Assembly: GCF_040869045.1 (NCBI RefSeq)
Contig: NC_090319.1
Coordinates: 235,841,832 to 235,905,831 of the forward strand
Direction of reading: 5' to 3'
DNA length: 64,000 bases
DNA from: Eurosta solidaginis
Taxonomy: Eukaryota > Arthropoda > Insecta > Diptera > Tephritidae
Under the pieces are notes generated by a model that saw nothing but the letters and a program-made list of their open reading frames with translations, ran no database searches and had not been told where the DNA came from. The translations under genes and the position numbers were made by a program. Positions 34,313-45,351 of this stretch are shown piece after piece; the first letter of the stretch is position 1; every line of letters begins with the position of its first letter.

Positions 34313-35470
34313 ACCAGATTTTCACAATGCGCCAAATCTTGGAAAAAACTCGTGAAAAGAGAATCGACACACATCACCTCTTCGTCGACTATAAAGCCGC
34401 CTTCGACAGCACGAAAAGGAGATGCCTATATGCCGCTATGTCTGACTTTGGTTTCCCCGTAAAACTTATACCTTTGTGCAAAATGACGTTGAGCAACACC
34501 GTCAGCTCAGTCAGAATTGGGACCTCTCCGAGCCGTTCGAAACTAAACAAGGTTTCAGACAGGGTGACCCCCTTCTTTAATTTGATGCTGGAGAAAATTA
34601 TACTAGCTGAAGAACTTAACCGCACTGGAACAACATACTATAAAAGCTTGCAACTACTGGCATATGCTGATGACATTGATATCATCGGCCTAAACACCCA
34701 CGCCAGTTAGTTCTGCTTACTCCAAACTGGAAAAAGAAGCGGTAAAGATGGGTCTGATGGTGAATGAGGACAAAACGAAGTACCTGCTGTCATTGAGCAA
34801 AGAGTCAGCGCATATGCGCCTTGGCAACCACGCTACTGTTGGCAGCCATAATTTAGAAATAGTAAAAGACTTCGTTTATTTGGGAACCAGCATCAACACT
34901 AGCAACAACATCAGCACTGAAATCTAACGAAGAATCAGTCTTGCCAATAAATGCTACTTTGGACTAGATAGGCAATTGAAAAGTAAAGTCCTCTCTCGGC
35001 GAACGAAAATCATACTCTACAAGTCACTTATCGTACCCGTCCTGCTATATGGGGCAGAAGCATGGACCATGACAACAGCAGATGAAGCGGCTTTGGGAGT
35101 GTTCGAGAGAAAAGTTCTTCGAAAGGCTTATGGAACTCTACGAGTTGGCGATGGCGAGTACCGAAGAAGATTTAATGATGAGCTGTAAGAGTTATACGCA
35201 GGCATCAACATAGTCCAGCGAATTAAAACGCAGCGGCTGCGCTGGCTAGGCCATGTTATTCGAATGAAAGATGATGCTCCTGCCAAGAAAGTGTTTCTAT
35301 CGGAACCCGCCTATGGAAGCAGAGGTAGAGGGCGGCCGCACTCCGTTGGAAGGACCAGGTGGAAAACGATTTAAACTCCCTTGGTGTGACCAATTGGCGC
35401 CGGTTGGCGCAACGAAGGAGCGACTGGCGCGCCTTGTTGGACGGCCATAACCGTTTAGACGGTTAAGCGC
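34313..35470 (+). pseudogene. RTE polyprotein, RT palm and C-terminus, broken
   Basis: Resumes directly after the Transib duplication: DQIFTMRQILEKTREK (34314), HHLFVDYKAAFDS (motif A, 34373), QLLAYADDIDIIGL (catalytic YADD, 34645). The frame then shifts and reaches SRRTKIILYKSLIVPVLLYG (34993) and RLRWLGHVIRMKDDAPAKKV (35238). The usual QGD motif before YADD is disturbed (34555-34570). Stops at 34707 and 34925 show decay. Confidence 0.82.
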
Positions 35471-35507
35471 CAATTAAGTAGATAAGTAAGTAACTAATCG
35501 ACTCTGA

Positions 35508-35760
35508 TGTGTAAAGAGATGATTCGTAGAAGCATTTGCAAAACTTGCTTCGGCTACGCTTGTACGGCGCACCTTATTCAACAACCGCATAATCTTTTCT
35601 ATCTGACCCTGAATGTGGCTTATTTGCTTAAAATGAGATTCTGCTATTTGCAGACAACATTCTAACGTGATGGAATCTGCCCACTCCCCTTCTTTTTCTA
35701 CCTTAATTTTCATATTTGTTATGTTTCGCTTCATAACAGAGCGTTATTGTTTTAACGTTG
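35508..35760 (-). pseudogene. BEL-B gag N-terminal segment
   Basis: Minus strand. 35734 down reads MKRNITNMKIKVEKEGEW..., a helical, coiled-coil-like gag N-terminus with HIQGQIEKIMRLLNKV. It ends at the RTE target duplication, beyond which gag continues at 27973. It starts at an ATG near 35734. Confidence 0.6.
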
Positions 35761-36815
35761 ATACAGCGTCGACACTTGGTGGTTGGTCATATTCATTTCC
35801 CATTTCAAAGAAAGGTTAATGTAACAAAATTTCAAAAAAAAAAAAGGACTTATACAACGTAATTGTGTAGCTCTTCCTTTGAAAATGAATAAAAAGTGAA
35901 ACTAGTGGAAGCTTGAGCCTAATCAATTGGGTGATGGCAAAAAGGGAAAAAAGAAAAAGTTATGCGAACACGATAGCGAGTGTCACCGCCGCCAATGTCT
36001 GCCGCTTATGATGCAACCAGAATGCTGACGACAATAAATATGCGCGAATATTATTTTTGTCCCTAAACCGTAGAGAATATATTAGATGAGAGCGTTACAG
36101 AGATTCGAATTAAATTTTAAAACTTCGATTCTTAATTATTTCGATAAGTTCTTCCTACGTTTATCATCTAATATACGCACTGCTTAATATATATAGACGG
36201 TACAATGTAATTTCAAAAGTATACACATATACATTTTAGAACAATCAACTTACAACAACTGTGTGGGTATGTGTCTACCGCTACCTTCATGCTGCAATGC
36301 CGACGGCAAATGGAATGCTCTTGCTGATGTTGATGATATGATGATGCTGATGGTTTTACCGCCAATTGAGATGATTGTTTGATGGCAGGCAGCTTTATTG
36401 TTCACCTTTTGTGTGCGCCAAGTGACCACTTGATGTCGAGGATGCCTTGATGCCTTGGTGTAGCTTTGATAAAATGGGTTAAGGAGCAGTGCTGCTGCAT
36501 TCGATAATATGAGCCCAATGTTAAATGGAGGGCCGAGCCTTCTAATTAATATAATATTACGTTGACCTTGTATTTCCGATCTGTAACACTATGGTGGACG
36601 GAATGTTATATAATTGGATGTCCAGAGCATTGTTGACCTGATGGTGGTACTTTGCCGTCAATATAGATGACCCAATGATACGCTTGAGGACAGCAGTATT
36701 GTATAAACAAATTTTAATTTATTTTACAGGACTGTCCTGTCACGGTCATGAACGTTTCCATCAAACTTCTTCACCGTTTATTTGCTTTTAGTAAACTAAC
36801 TTGTAATTATAATGA
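35761..36815. other. Non-coding region, probably with the BEL-B leader and 5' LTR
   Basis: No open frame or recognised motif. Position upstream of BEL-B gag suggests its leader and LTR, but I could not find LTR ends or a second copy. The palindrome CAGGACTGTCCTG lies near 36727. Confidence 0.35.
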
Positions 36816-38016
36816 AATGATATTTAATTTAATTTAATTTAATTTAATTTAATTTATTTGGATTAAAGTCGGCACAGACACAATGCGGTCGACTACTAAG
36901 ATATATAAAACATAAAATTAATGTTAGAATTAAAAATATTTAAATTCAACCATACATAGGAAAGAAAGTACAAAATATCAGGCCAGACGTGACAGTATTG
37001 AATTATGCAACTCGGAAAACGAACATTCAAAACTGATGCAGTTATACAAGTTGTTGTAGTGCGAACACCAGCTTCGCAGTGGATTATTTTTGGCAAAATT
37101 TTGCCGGCAAAGTGGTAAATAAAAAGGCACAAAATGCCTGGACGTTCTACCAGGAACAGCAAAATTTAGTCGACTAACAAGATCAGATGAGTCGATCTCG
37201 CCCATAATGAGCTTGTGAATGAACATTACCCCGAGTAAAGTTCTTCGATTTTCTAAAGTTGGCAGATTTATAAGGAGAAGCCTATTATATATGGTGGCAA
37301 ATGCACACTAGAATCCGATTTAAGACCACGTAGTGCAAATATAATGAATTGCTTCTGTACTGACTCAATACGCTTTATAAAGTTTTGATACCCTGGGCAC
37401 CAGACACACGAACAATACTCTAAGATTGGTCGTACCAACGATGTGTAGAGGGTCTTAGTCAGATACGGATCATTAAACTCCTTAGCCCATCGCTTCACAA
37501 AACCGAGTATACCCGTTGCTTTGCTTACCAATGATGAGATATGCGTATTAAAAGTCAGTTTAGGATCAAAAAGAACGCCTAGATCACTTACGACAGATAT
37601 ACGCTCCAAAGGCGTGCTGTTTAACGTATACGATGTCAAACTTGGCTTCACTCGGTGAAATGTCATTAGTTTACACTTCGAGCAATTCAAAACTAGTAAA
37701 TTTGCAGTACACCAACATTGAAATGAGTCCATGTCTGCCTGAAGAAACTCCACACGGGAAGACTCCGAAGGCAAGTATGAGTAACAAAGTTTAACATCAT
37801 CTGCATACATAAGAGTTCGGGAATGTATGAGAGTTTGTGGTAAGTCATTTATAAACAAGGTAAAAAGTAACGGACCCAAATGACTACCCTGAGGCACACC
37901 AGACGTCACATCAAACAGCCTAGAAAAGCTGTTTTTAAACAAAACTTGTTGAGTCCGATTCGCGAGATAGCTTTCGAGCCATGCAAGCAAATGCTTTGGA
38001 AATCCAAGCTAAGTAG
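36816..38016 (-). pseudogene. 5'-truncated non-LTR retrotransposon (CR1-like), RT C-terminal half
   Basis: Minus-strand frame 37990-37268 begins within RT: LAWLESYLANRTQ, SGVPQGSHLGPLLF, LMYADDVKLCY (catalytic YADD), VSDLGVLFDPKLTFNTHI, LVRPILEYCSCVW. A second frame (37226-36978) holds the C-terminal tail (NNPLRSWCSHYNNLYNC). The 3' end on this strand is an (AATTA)n tail, seen on the plus strand as repeated TTTAA units at 36818-36860. Nothing of the endonuclease is present, so the copy was truncated on insertion. The CR1/L2 group placement rests on the VPQGSHLGPLLF style. Confidence 0.75.
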
Positions 38017-38077
38017 AAAATGTATGTATGTAAATCTTAATATAAGAGAGAGCATAATAACGAGCAATGCTCTATAA
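38017..38077. other. Short spacer ending in 8-bp duplication
   Basis: CTCTATAA at 38070-38077 forms the left flank of the next element. Confidence 0.6.
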
Positions 38078-38907
38078 CAGCGATGGGCAAAATGGCTCGT
38101 ACGAGCCTTTTGCTCATACGGGCACGCTTTGCACATTTAAGTGCCGGGTAAGGGACTATTAAGTGCAGGTATGTGGGGCGAAGAACACAGGAAGAGAATA
38201 ATATACAAACACACATAAAGCCGGAGTCATTGGTGCCGTATGTCGTGATGTGGCTATGTGGAAAATAGAATTGCCAACGCTCTTATTATGTTCAAATTAT
38301 TAAGGGTTTAGGATAAACTAGCCTTTACCGGCGGCTTCGCTCGCACTAAAGGCCACAAATATGTAATATCTCTTTTAACAACAATTTTTGCAGGATAGAT
38401 TTAACGATATATGTATGTGAGCTGAGGACGTTTGAAAATTCCTCCATAATTTGAAATTTATTATGAAAGCAATTAGGTTTATAATAAAACTGGTAAAATT
38501 AGTCGTTGTTTATGCGATTGGTATCTTTTTTTATTTGTAAACTGCTACATTTCTTTCTAGGCTCACGGCAACATTGTCAACAAATCTGAAAAGGGTTTCG
38601 TTTTCACACGATTGTATAGGAGACGCGCATTAGTACGTTTTTCTACCACTATTTCCTCTAATGCTACTACTTTAAAAATACTTTTTTAAATACTTATGTA
38701 TATATTGCAAAATGAATCGGCTTGCATATAATTAAATGTATGTGAAGGCGAAATCAATGTCAATAATGCGCTGCTTAACATAAAGTCGACTTCAGTCTAT
38801 GGTTATACCGTTTTTCGTATTTCTTGCCAAAAAATGTATGTGTTTGTTTTCGTACTATTGCAACACAGTTTGGGAATTGGTTTTCGAGGTTGAGAGAGAA
38901 TCAACCC

Positions 38908-39984
38908 TATTCTGCATTTCGATTACGTTCTCGTTCTACGCTCCGCTTTAATCGAAGTTGGGTATTCTACATTACGACGGAATCAGCTGTTTTTACGGAA
39001 TTTGTGAACATTGGAACAAAATAAATTAAAGAAAATTTGTAAAAAACACTGAAAAACGTTTATATTTTATTATCCACGCCATTTTGTACAAAAAAAGCAA
39101 TATAATATATTGCCGCCGTGTTATATTTCTTTGAGTGAAGTGCTTTCATAATTGTAAGTGTGTTTTTGTCGTTATTTTGGCTAATTCCCTGCCGTGGCCA
39201 CCAAGTTTTGTTAAAACGGATTCCTGCTCGAATACAGTTGACGTTTTCTGAATTTTATGGATGCTAATTTCATTGCACTGGCCAAAAATACTTTATGAAA
39301 ATTTATTTATTCTTTGCGCAAGGATTGTTTACGTTTTCGCTTCACCTTCCTCTACTACGGCAGCTTGCTTTGGCATATAAGTGGACCCAACGAACATACA
39401 GAAATTATAGCTGTCTATTATAATGGAATCAATAGCCGCGGCATTATTTGTACAGTTGGAAAGCAACGCATACGAAAATGACCAGGCGAGAATGGAAAGG
39501 CAGATATTGCGAGATTTGTGTAATCTATTTGAGATGAGTGACGAATTGTAAGAAATTGAACTTAAAAGTGGTAAAATTTAATGACTTATTTTCTTATTTA
39601 GGTTCAAAAAAAACTTTCGACTTAATAAGGATGCTTTCAAGTATGTGTTAGATACTTTTGCGGGGCAAATACGTCCAAGGACTTCGACATCGACATGTTG
39701 TTTTTGACCTGGAAACATATAAAAAACAATCATCATCAGAAGGCTCTACGTTTCTTAACAAGTTTTACTTACATTTTTGTTAAAATTCTGTGGTAAATTG
39801 AAAAAAAATAAAAAGAAAATATTTTTCCGCCAACTGATTTGCAGCTTAGAAAAACGGAACTACGATCGAAATGCAGAATACGTAAAATCGAACGATTCGA
39901 AGTTGGATCGAAAGAGATTGGAACATAGAATACCAAAATTGCCAAATCGAAAAAATTCCTATCCAAGTCGAAATGCAGAATAAG
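38908..39984. mobile_element. Harbinger-like derivative
   Basis: Left CCCTATTCTGCATTTCGATT and right AGTCGAAATGCAGAATAAGG are near inverted repeats. Inside is a Harbinger-type transposase start (39423-39698). No clear 3-bp duplication, so the borders are tentative. Confidence 0.5.
39423..39698 (+). pseudogene. Harbinger transposase N-terminal fragment, two exons
   Basis: Exon 1 (39423-39547) encodes an acidic, helical start ending NLFEMSDEL. A 54-bp intron (39548-39601) has GTAAGA and TTATTTAG borders. Exon 2 continues FKKNFRLNKDAFKYVLDTF, the conserved N-terminal block of HARBI1-like nucleases, and stops soon after at TGA. The DDE nuclease core is missing, so this is a remnant in a non-autonomous element. 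Confidence 0.6.
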
Positions 39985-40133
39985 GCTGAATATTTTCATT
40001 TCATTTCTGAAGTGTTTCCGCAACCTTCTTGCGTATTTTTTTACTCCCTTAACACCCCAAAACACACAAACGTCTCACCAAGCACTCGCTGGCACTGAAA
40101 CTGATTTAGGAGCCGAAAATAGGCCCATCCCTG

Positions 40134-40829
40134 CCCTATAACCTTTAATACAGGCATTGACTTCAAATGACGGTATAATACATGATTTATTTTTATGATA
40201 CAGTTAGTGCGTGAATAAGTAGAGTGCATACATGGGCACTATCTTAACGTCAGTAGTGCGTAAAGAAATTGAATGCACAAATGGGCACTCTCACCCAACA
40301 GCATCAATATATGGTGAAAAAAAAGTTTAAAATTCAAAAAATCATATTTCGGAAGCAACGAATTTAGGCTAACTGGCATTTAGCCAAGTTGAAATATATG
40401 CTGTTTACTCAGTATAGAAAATGATTAGGCAAAAAAATAAGCTTTTTTTTTGAAATATTAATTTTTACTATATACTAAAAAAATTTTTTTTTGACCTATA
40501 TGCTATTTTTTATAAATTTAAACTAAATTAAAAGTAATAGCGAACATTTCAAAGAAAAAATCATGAGAATAGGTTAATTTTTGACAAAACAATTGTATGC
40601 TGATATGCATTGGATCAATATATAGGGGGAAAAAATTTAATATTCAAAAATTCATATCCCGAAAACAACGAATTCTGGCTAATAGGCATTTAGCCAAGTT
40701 GAAATATAAACTGTTCACTCAATGTGGAAAAAAGTTTAAACAAAAACAAAAATAACCTTTTTTGAGATATTAATTTTTGAAAAAAGTCATAAATTTTTAC
40801 TAAATACTAAAAAAAATGTTTTTAAACTA
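40134..40829. repeat. AT-rich region with two diverged ~317-bp repeats
   Basis: AACGAATTTAGGCTAACTGG (40360) and a diverged copy about 317 bp on (AACGAATTCTGGCTAATAGG, 40668), each followed by CATTTAGCCAAGTTGAAATAT, mark two units. A short part (GAACATTTCAAAGAAAAAATC) recurs at 59413 just beyond the Helitron H2 end. Confidence 0.65.
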
Positions 40830-41011
40830 TCTATACATCTTATAAAATAAAGTCGCTAAATGCCATGTCACACAGAATGCTCCGATTTTAAAACGGTTTT
40901 TTGCATTTGAAAGCTTAGCTACGTGAGATGGTACAGTTAATATAATTTGAAGATATATATTATAGGGGCGTGGATTTAAAAAATTCTACTTTTCAGTGAA
41001 ACTTTGGCTAA

Positions 41012-41645
41012 GAAGCAGCTCACATTCAAATGTTGTAGTTCCTGCTTCTCGTACCACCCTGTTTCGCAACTTCTACACAATAGTGTCCGGCATGGTTTTC
41101 AATAAGCTTCCCGAAGCTATACAAAGCATTAGGAGACTATCCGTTTTCTTGAAGGAGGTGAAATTATGGCTCCTTTGTTTGAATCATGATGATATAGAAG
41201 TTCTGTTACGGCCTGTTACGTAAAGTATTTCCCATCAAAAATTTTAAAATTTAAGAAATTTTATAATTAATTAATATAATATAATATAATATAATTACTA
41301 CTATTTTCATTATATTTTTTGTCTTTCACTACCTCTGTATAATTCTTTCGTAGTAAGCACACTTGTAAATTGGAATTTGTTTAATTCTTCAACTTCTGTA
41401 AATATTTTTTCTTCATTACATGGATTTTGTATTGCACCCCACAATGTACAACATAGATTTATAGTTATTTAAGGAAATGGTGTTTTCTCTGTCCTGTTAT
41501 TTGGACACTAAACACCATTAACTGTAATCTTTTGCTAATTTTATATACATAAGTATACTTCTGTTTTATGAATTGTATAAATTTAAGATTGCACAAGATA
41601 ATAATGAATAAAAATGAATGAATGAATGAATGACTGAATTTACCT
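41012..41645 (+). pseudogene. 5'-truncated non-LTR retrotransposon 3' end
   Basis: Within H1, absent from the matching place in H2 (about 50228). It encodes only the extreme C-terminus of an ORF2 (SRTTLFRNFYTIVSGMVFNKLP, stop near 41221). This is followed by an AT-rich 3' UTR and a GAAT repeat tail (41610-41637). Typical dead-on-arrival copy. Confidence 0.65.
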
Positions 41646-42089
41646 TCGATCTGCATCAAAAAAAAAAAATACTTGATTCCTTTGTTATATCAGCCAAATT
41701 GTTTAAACAAAAGTAACATTTTTACCAAAAAATGTGGTTGTATGGTTGTAAGCTGTGAACTGTTCGCGCTAATTGCTTTTGAGTGAGGATGATGCGACAC
41801 ATACATACATACGTACATATATAGCATTCGCTGCGTTATTTATCTTCGGGCGTAGGTTTATAGGTATGCATGGATGTACATCACTACATAGTATAAAACA
41901 AAGTCGCTTCTTCTGTCCCTATGTCCATTTGATTGCTTAAACCTTTAAAAAATATGCAACGGATTTTGATGCGCTTTTTTTTAATAAAGAGTGATTGAAG
42001 AGGAAGGAATGGATGAACATATTTGGCTGAAAATTGGTGGAGGGGTAGCTTAGAACCAAGAGACAGACATAGGATATTTTTTATCCCGT

Positions 42090-43132
42090 TCTGGCTAGGG
42101 TCTTGAGATCAAAACGTGGACCTGGGTAATCCTGGGATATGTTTGTACAATATGGGTATCAAATGGAAGCTGTTTATGAGTACTTTGATACGGGGTATTT
42201 TTCGTACCCGTCGGTAACTAGGGTCTCGAGATATAACCGAAAACGTGGACGCTGGTACCCCTAGGATGTGTTTACAGAATATGGATAACAAATTAAAGCT
42301 GTTGATGAGTGCTTTAGTACAGGGTAGTTTTCATACCAATTGGTGACTAGGGTCTCGAGATATAGGCCAAAACGTGGACCCGGTTCCTCCTAGAATGTGT
42401 TTATACAATATGGATAACAAATGAAAGCTGTTGATGAGTGCTTTAATAGAGGGTAATTTGCATACGGTCTCCAGATATAGGCCAACACGTGGGCCCGTGT
42501 ACCCCTAGAGAGAAATTATACAATATGGATATCAAATGAAAGCTGTTGAAGAGTGCTTTAGTAAAGGGTAGTTTTCATATCTATTGGTGACTAGGGTCTC
42601 GAGATATAGGCCAAAACGTGAACCCGGGTACCCCTAGAATGTGTTTATACAATATGGATAACAAATGAAAACTGTTGATGAGTGCTTTAGTACAGGGTAA
42701 GTTCCATACCTATTTGTTACTAGGGTCTCGAGATATAGGCCAAAACGTGGTCCCGTGTATCTACCCCTAGACAGAGTTTATACAATATGGATATCAAATG
42801 AAAGCTGTTGATGAGCGCTTTGGTACAGGGTAAGTTCCATACCTATTTGTTACTAGGGTCTCGAGATATAATAGGCCAAAACGTGGGCCCGTGTACCCCT
42901 AGACAGAGTTTATACAATGTGGATATCAAATGAAAGCTGTTGATGACTGCTTTAGTACAGGGTATGTTTCATACCTATTGGTGACTAGGGTCTCGAGATA
43001 TATGCCAAAACGTGGATCAAGGTAACACTAGGATGTGTTTTTACATTATGGGTATCAAATTGCAGCTGTTGATGTGTGCTTTAGTAGTTTCCATACCTAC
43101 TGGTGATTATTGTCTCGATATATAGGCCAAAA
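42090..43132 (+). repeat. H1 central tandem repeats, ~130 bp
   Basis: TCTCGAGATAT recurs at about 42223, 42353, 42597, 42727, 42856 and 42991. Each unit has GGCCAAAACGTGGACCC, CCCCTAGAATGTGTTTATAC and ATGGATATCAAATGAAAGC. Units vary between 117 and 135 bp. The same array is in H2. Confidence 0.9.
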
Positions 43133-43776
43133 AGGGGGTTAAGATACTTGGCTTGGATATCATACGTGGTTCGAGGCTCTGGATCAGGGACTGGTATCAG
43201 TCTTAGGCCGGCCATAGCGACGAATTGTCACACGTGATTGGTTGTCACGACCTGCACGAGGTGCCCCTGCTTCTACTGATAATGGCGGATCTAGAGAGGA
43301 CAACTCGATAAAACCCGCACCCCTGAGTCATTGTGCCGAGCTCAGGGGAGGGAGGACCCTGTTAAGGGTCAAGATCGGTACTCAACGGTGACGAACTGGA
43401 TTGTTAGGGACTTGATTTTGACTATGGATAGGAATTGATGACTTTGGGCTGGTAGGTGCAGTATTCTGCCACCTTAGTAGGTCGGGGTGAAACCCTATCG
43501 AAATGCCTGGTAGGCTAATGCTGCACCTGCCCACGTCCCGTTAAAACCGTGGCGGGCCTCAAGGTACGTTCCGACTCCGTCGCCGTTAAGTTGGTGGTGT
43601 AGGTGCGGTTGAAGATTTTCCCGCTTTGCGTCCGGTCTGGCTCTGAACGCATTACCCATAAGGTAATGCGTCAACCCTCGCGTGACCTCCCTGCGCAGCA
43701 TAGATAACCACGGGACCGTTGAAGGGCGACTACACAATCGGCTCCGGATAGCGGCCTTGAGGGGGGACTTCTTAGA

Positions 43777-45351
43777 ATGGACACGAAGACGAACAAAAAG
43801 GAGGGTAGGAGTGACGGCGAAGGTCGTCATGGTGCGAGGGACGCGACAGGTGCGGAGAGTGCTCCGAAGCAGGTCGCCGCCAGCCGGGAAAGCTCCCGGC
43901 GGGTCAAAAGGGCTGATCAGACGGATCAGCGCAAGGGTTTGGTTTCAAACCCCGTAGGTACGGGTAGTTCGGGTAGTGGAGGGGTGTCGAAATCGACACC
44001 CAATGCAGGCCCATATGGGGCTGTGACAGGGAAATGCAGAGGTCCGGCGAATGCGACGGACCAGCCCAGTACTAGTAAGAAAGCCCTGTCGCGAGGAGCT
44101 TTCCCAACGGGAGCCCTGGGGTCGAAGCCTGCCGGGAAAGGTAGGCGATCAACGCCGCGTAGGAAAGCTCTGGGTGATCGGCGCCTAGCTGAGAAGATCT
44201 TGGAGCGCTACGGCGGAAGGGATGCAGCTCAGATGTCTGAGAAGCATTCCCGGACGCTGGAGTGGGCCAGGAGCGTCGTAGCTTGCGACGACCACACACC
44301 GGTGTCGAACGATGCGGGTGAGCAGCAGGGTTTGGGGGCTATGAAGCGGCAAAGGTCGGATGAGCGGAATGCCTCAACGACAAAAAGGGCCCGAGGAGGT
44401 GGGGACGCAATTTCGTTTAGCGAAATCGCTAAACGAGCGGGCTCCATCACCCTCGGGGTCCTGGATAGGAGTAGGGAAGATGGTGCCACCTCCCGAGAGG
44501 AGTGGCCGTGGGTCGCCAGCGCCATATCAGCGGCCTATATGACCGCTGTTATGGAGAGCCCAGGTACGCGGCTATGCTTCGAATACTCGGGGTGGTATCA
44601 TGGTTTTAGACTGATTACTTGTGCTGACGAGCGGTCGGCCTGTATCTTTAAGAAAATAATTTCTTTGGTTGGTGAGGTCTGGAGGGGAGCCAGACTCGAG
44701 GCCGTGGAACGGAGGGATCTCCCCCTTCGACCGAGGGATCGGGTGTGGTTGCCTGCCGGGCCATCTCAGCCGGAGAAAATACTTGAATTAATGCGTTACT
44801 GCAACCCGAACCTTCCGACGCATAACTGGAGGGTCCTCAGAGTAGAGGAGGCTGTTGGGCCACGTCGGCAAGTGCTGATTCTGCTAAACGCAGAGTCCAC
44901 CGGTCCTCTCTCTGACACGAAGAGGGTTATCTCCTATGGCCTCGAGCGTGTGGTTCTCAAAATCTACCACGCCGATTCCAGGGGAGATGGTTCCTCTCCC
45001 ACAGAGACTGTTCGGGAGGTGGAGGCGTCCGCAGGGGAGCCAGTACCCATGGTTGTGGATGCTGACTCCGCTAATTTGGACAGCGAAAGCACTGTTGACG
45101 TCCCGTCAATAGCGGGATCTGTCATCAGTGCTAGTCGTCTGGCTGATAGGGCCGAGGAGGAGCTCCTAGCCTCCGAGGGCGAATCATCGATGGCGGGATC
45201 CGTCATCAGTGTAAGTCGTCTGTTGGGGGGGGGGGGGGGGGGGGGGGAGGAGGATCTCCTAGTCTCCGAGGGCGAAGCCGCCAAGGATGGGGTGCAGAAG
45301 AAGAAGGGTGGTGTTGATGGAAATCCGTCAAATCAATCTTCAGCATTCTAA
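43777..45351 (+). CDS. LOA-B ORF1 protein (DUF4780-like)
   Basis: 524 residues from an ATG at 43777, open to TAA at 45349. The first ~130 residues are basic and S/G/P-rich (disordered). Residues ~135-220 hold a charged helical part with KRQRSDERN..TKRARGGG, a nuclear-signal-like basic cluster. Residues ~260-400 carry EYSGWYHGFRLITCADE, a VWLP strand and NPNLPTHNWRVLRVEE, a pattern like the DUF4780 domain of fly ORF1s (from memory). The tail has two copies of a SIAGSVISASRL..EEELLASEGE repeat, the second enlarged by a 23-G run coding glycine (45225-45247). Presumed role: RNA binding in the retrotransposon particle. The end overlaps ORF2 by 65 bp. Confidence 0.82.
   Translation: MDTKTNKKEGRSDGEGRHGARDATGAESAPKQVAASRESSRRVKRADQTDQRKGLVSNPVGTGSSGSGGVSKSTPNAGPYGAVTGKCRGPANATDQPSTSKKALSRGAFPTGALGSKPAGKGRRSTPRRKALGDRRLAEKILERYGGRDAAQMSEKHSRTLEWARSVVACDDHTPVSNDAGEQQGLGAMKRQRSDERNASTTKRARGGGDAISFSEIAKRAGSITLGVLDRSREDGATSREEWPWVASAISAAYMTAVMESPGTRLCFEYSGWYHGFRLITCADERSACIFKKIISLVGEVWRGARLEAVERRDLPLRPRDRVWLPAGPSQPEKILELMRYCNPNLPTHNWRVLRVEEAVGPRRQVLILLNAESTGPLSDTKRVISYGLERVVLKIYHADSRGDGSSPTETVREVEASAGEPVPMVVDADSANLDSESTVDVPSIAGSVISASRLADRAEEELLASEGESSMAGSVISVSRLLGGGGGGGEEDLLVSEGEAAKDGVQKKKGGVDGNPSNQSSAF

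Larger units (their letters stand above)
27974..35495 (+). mobile_element. RTE-clade non-LTR retrotransposon, split by a Transib
   Basis: Inserted in BEL-B gag with a 12-bp perfect target duplication AATCGACTCTGA (27962-27973 and 35496-35507). The 5' leader is GC-rich (27974-28320). Coding remnants run 28340-30145 and 34313-35470. The 3' end is a simple tail of AAGTA/AAGT units. Removing the Transib (30151-34307 plus one 5-bp duplication) leaves about 3.36 kb, a normal RTE size. The RTE assignment rests on the LRACTWNVRSLN start, the GDFNARVG endonuclease block and the RLRWLGHVIRM C-terminus. Confidence 0.82.
38078..40133. mobile_element. hAT-type element, non-coding, with nested Harbinger derivative
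   Basis: Left end CAGCGATGGGC and right end (reverse complement) CAGGGATGGGC are inverted repeats with one mismatch in 11. The flanks are CTCTATAA (38070-38077) and CCCTATAA (40134-40141), an 8-bp duplication with one mismatch, as expected of hAT. About 980 bp remain after removing the inner element. No hAT transposase is seen. Confidence 0.72.

Noticed and set aside
35761..36815. BEL-B 5' LTR with defined ends
   Set aside because: No matching second LTR or clear TG...CA pair could be found in the window.
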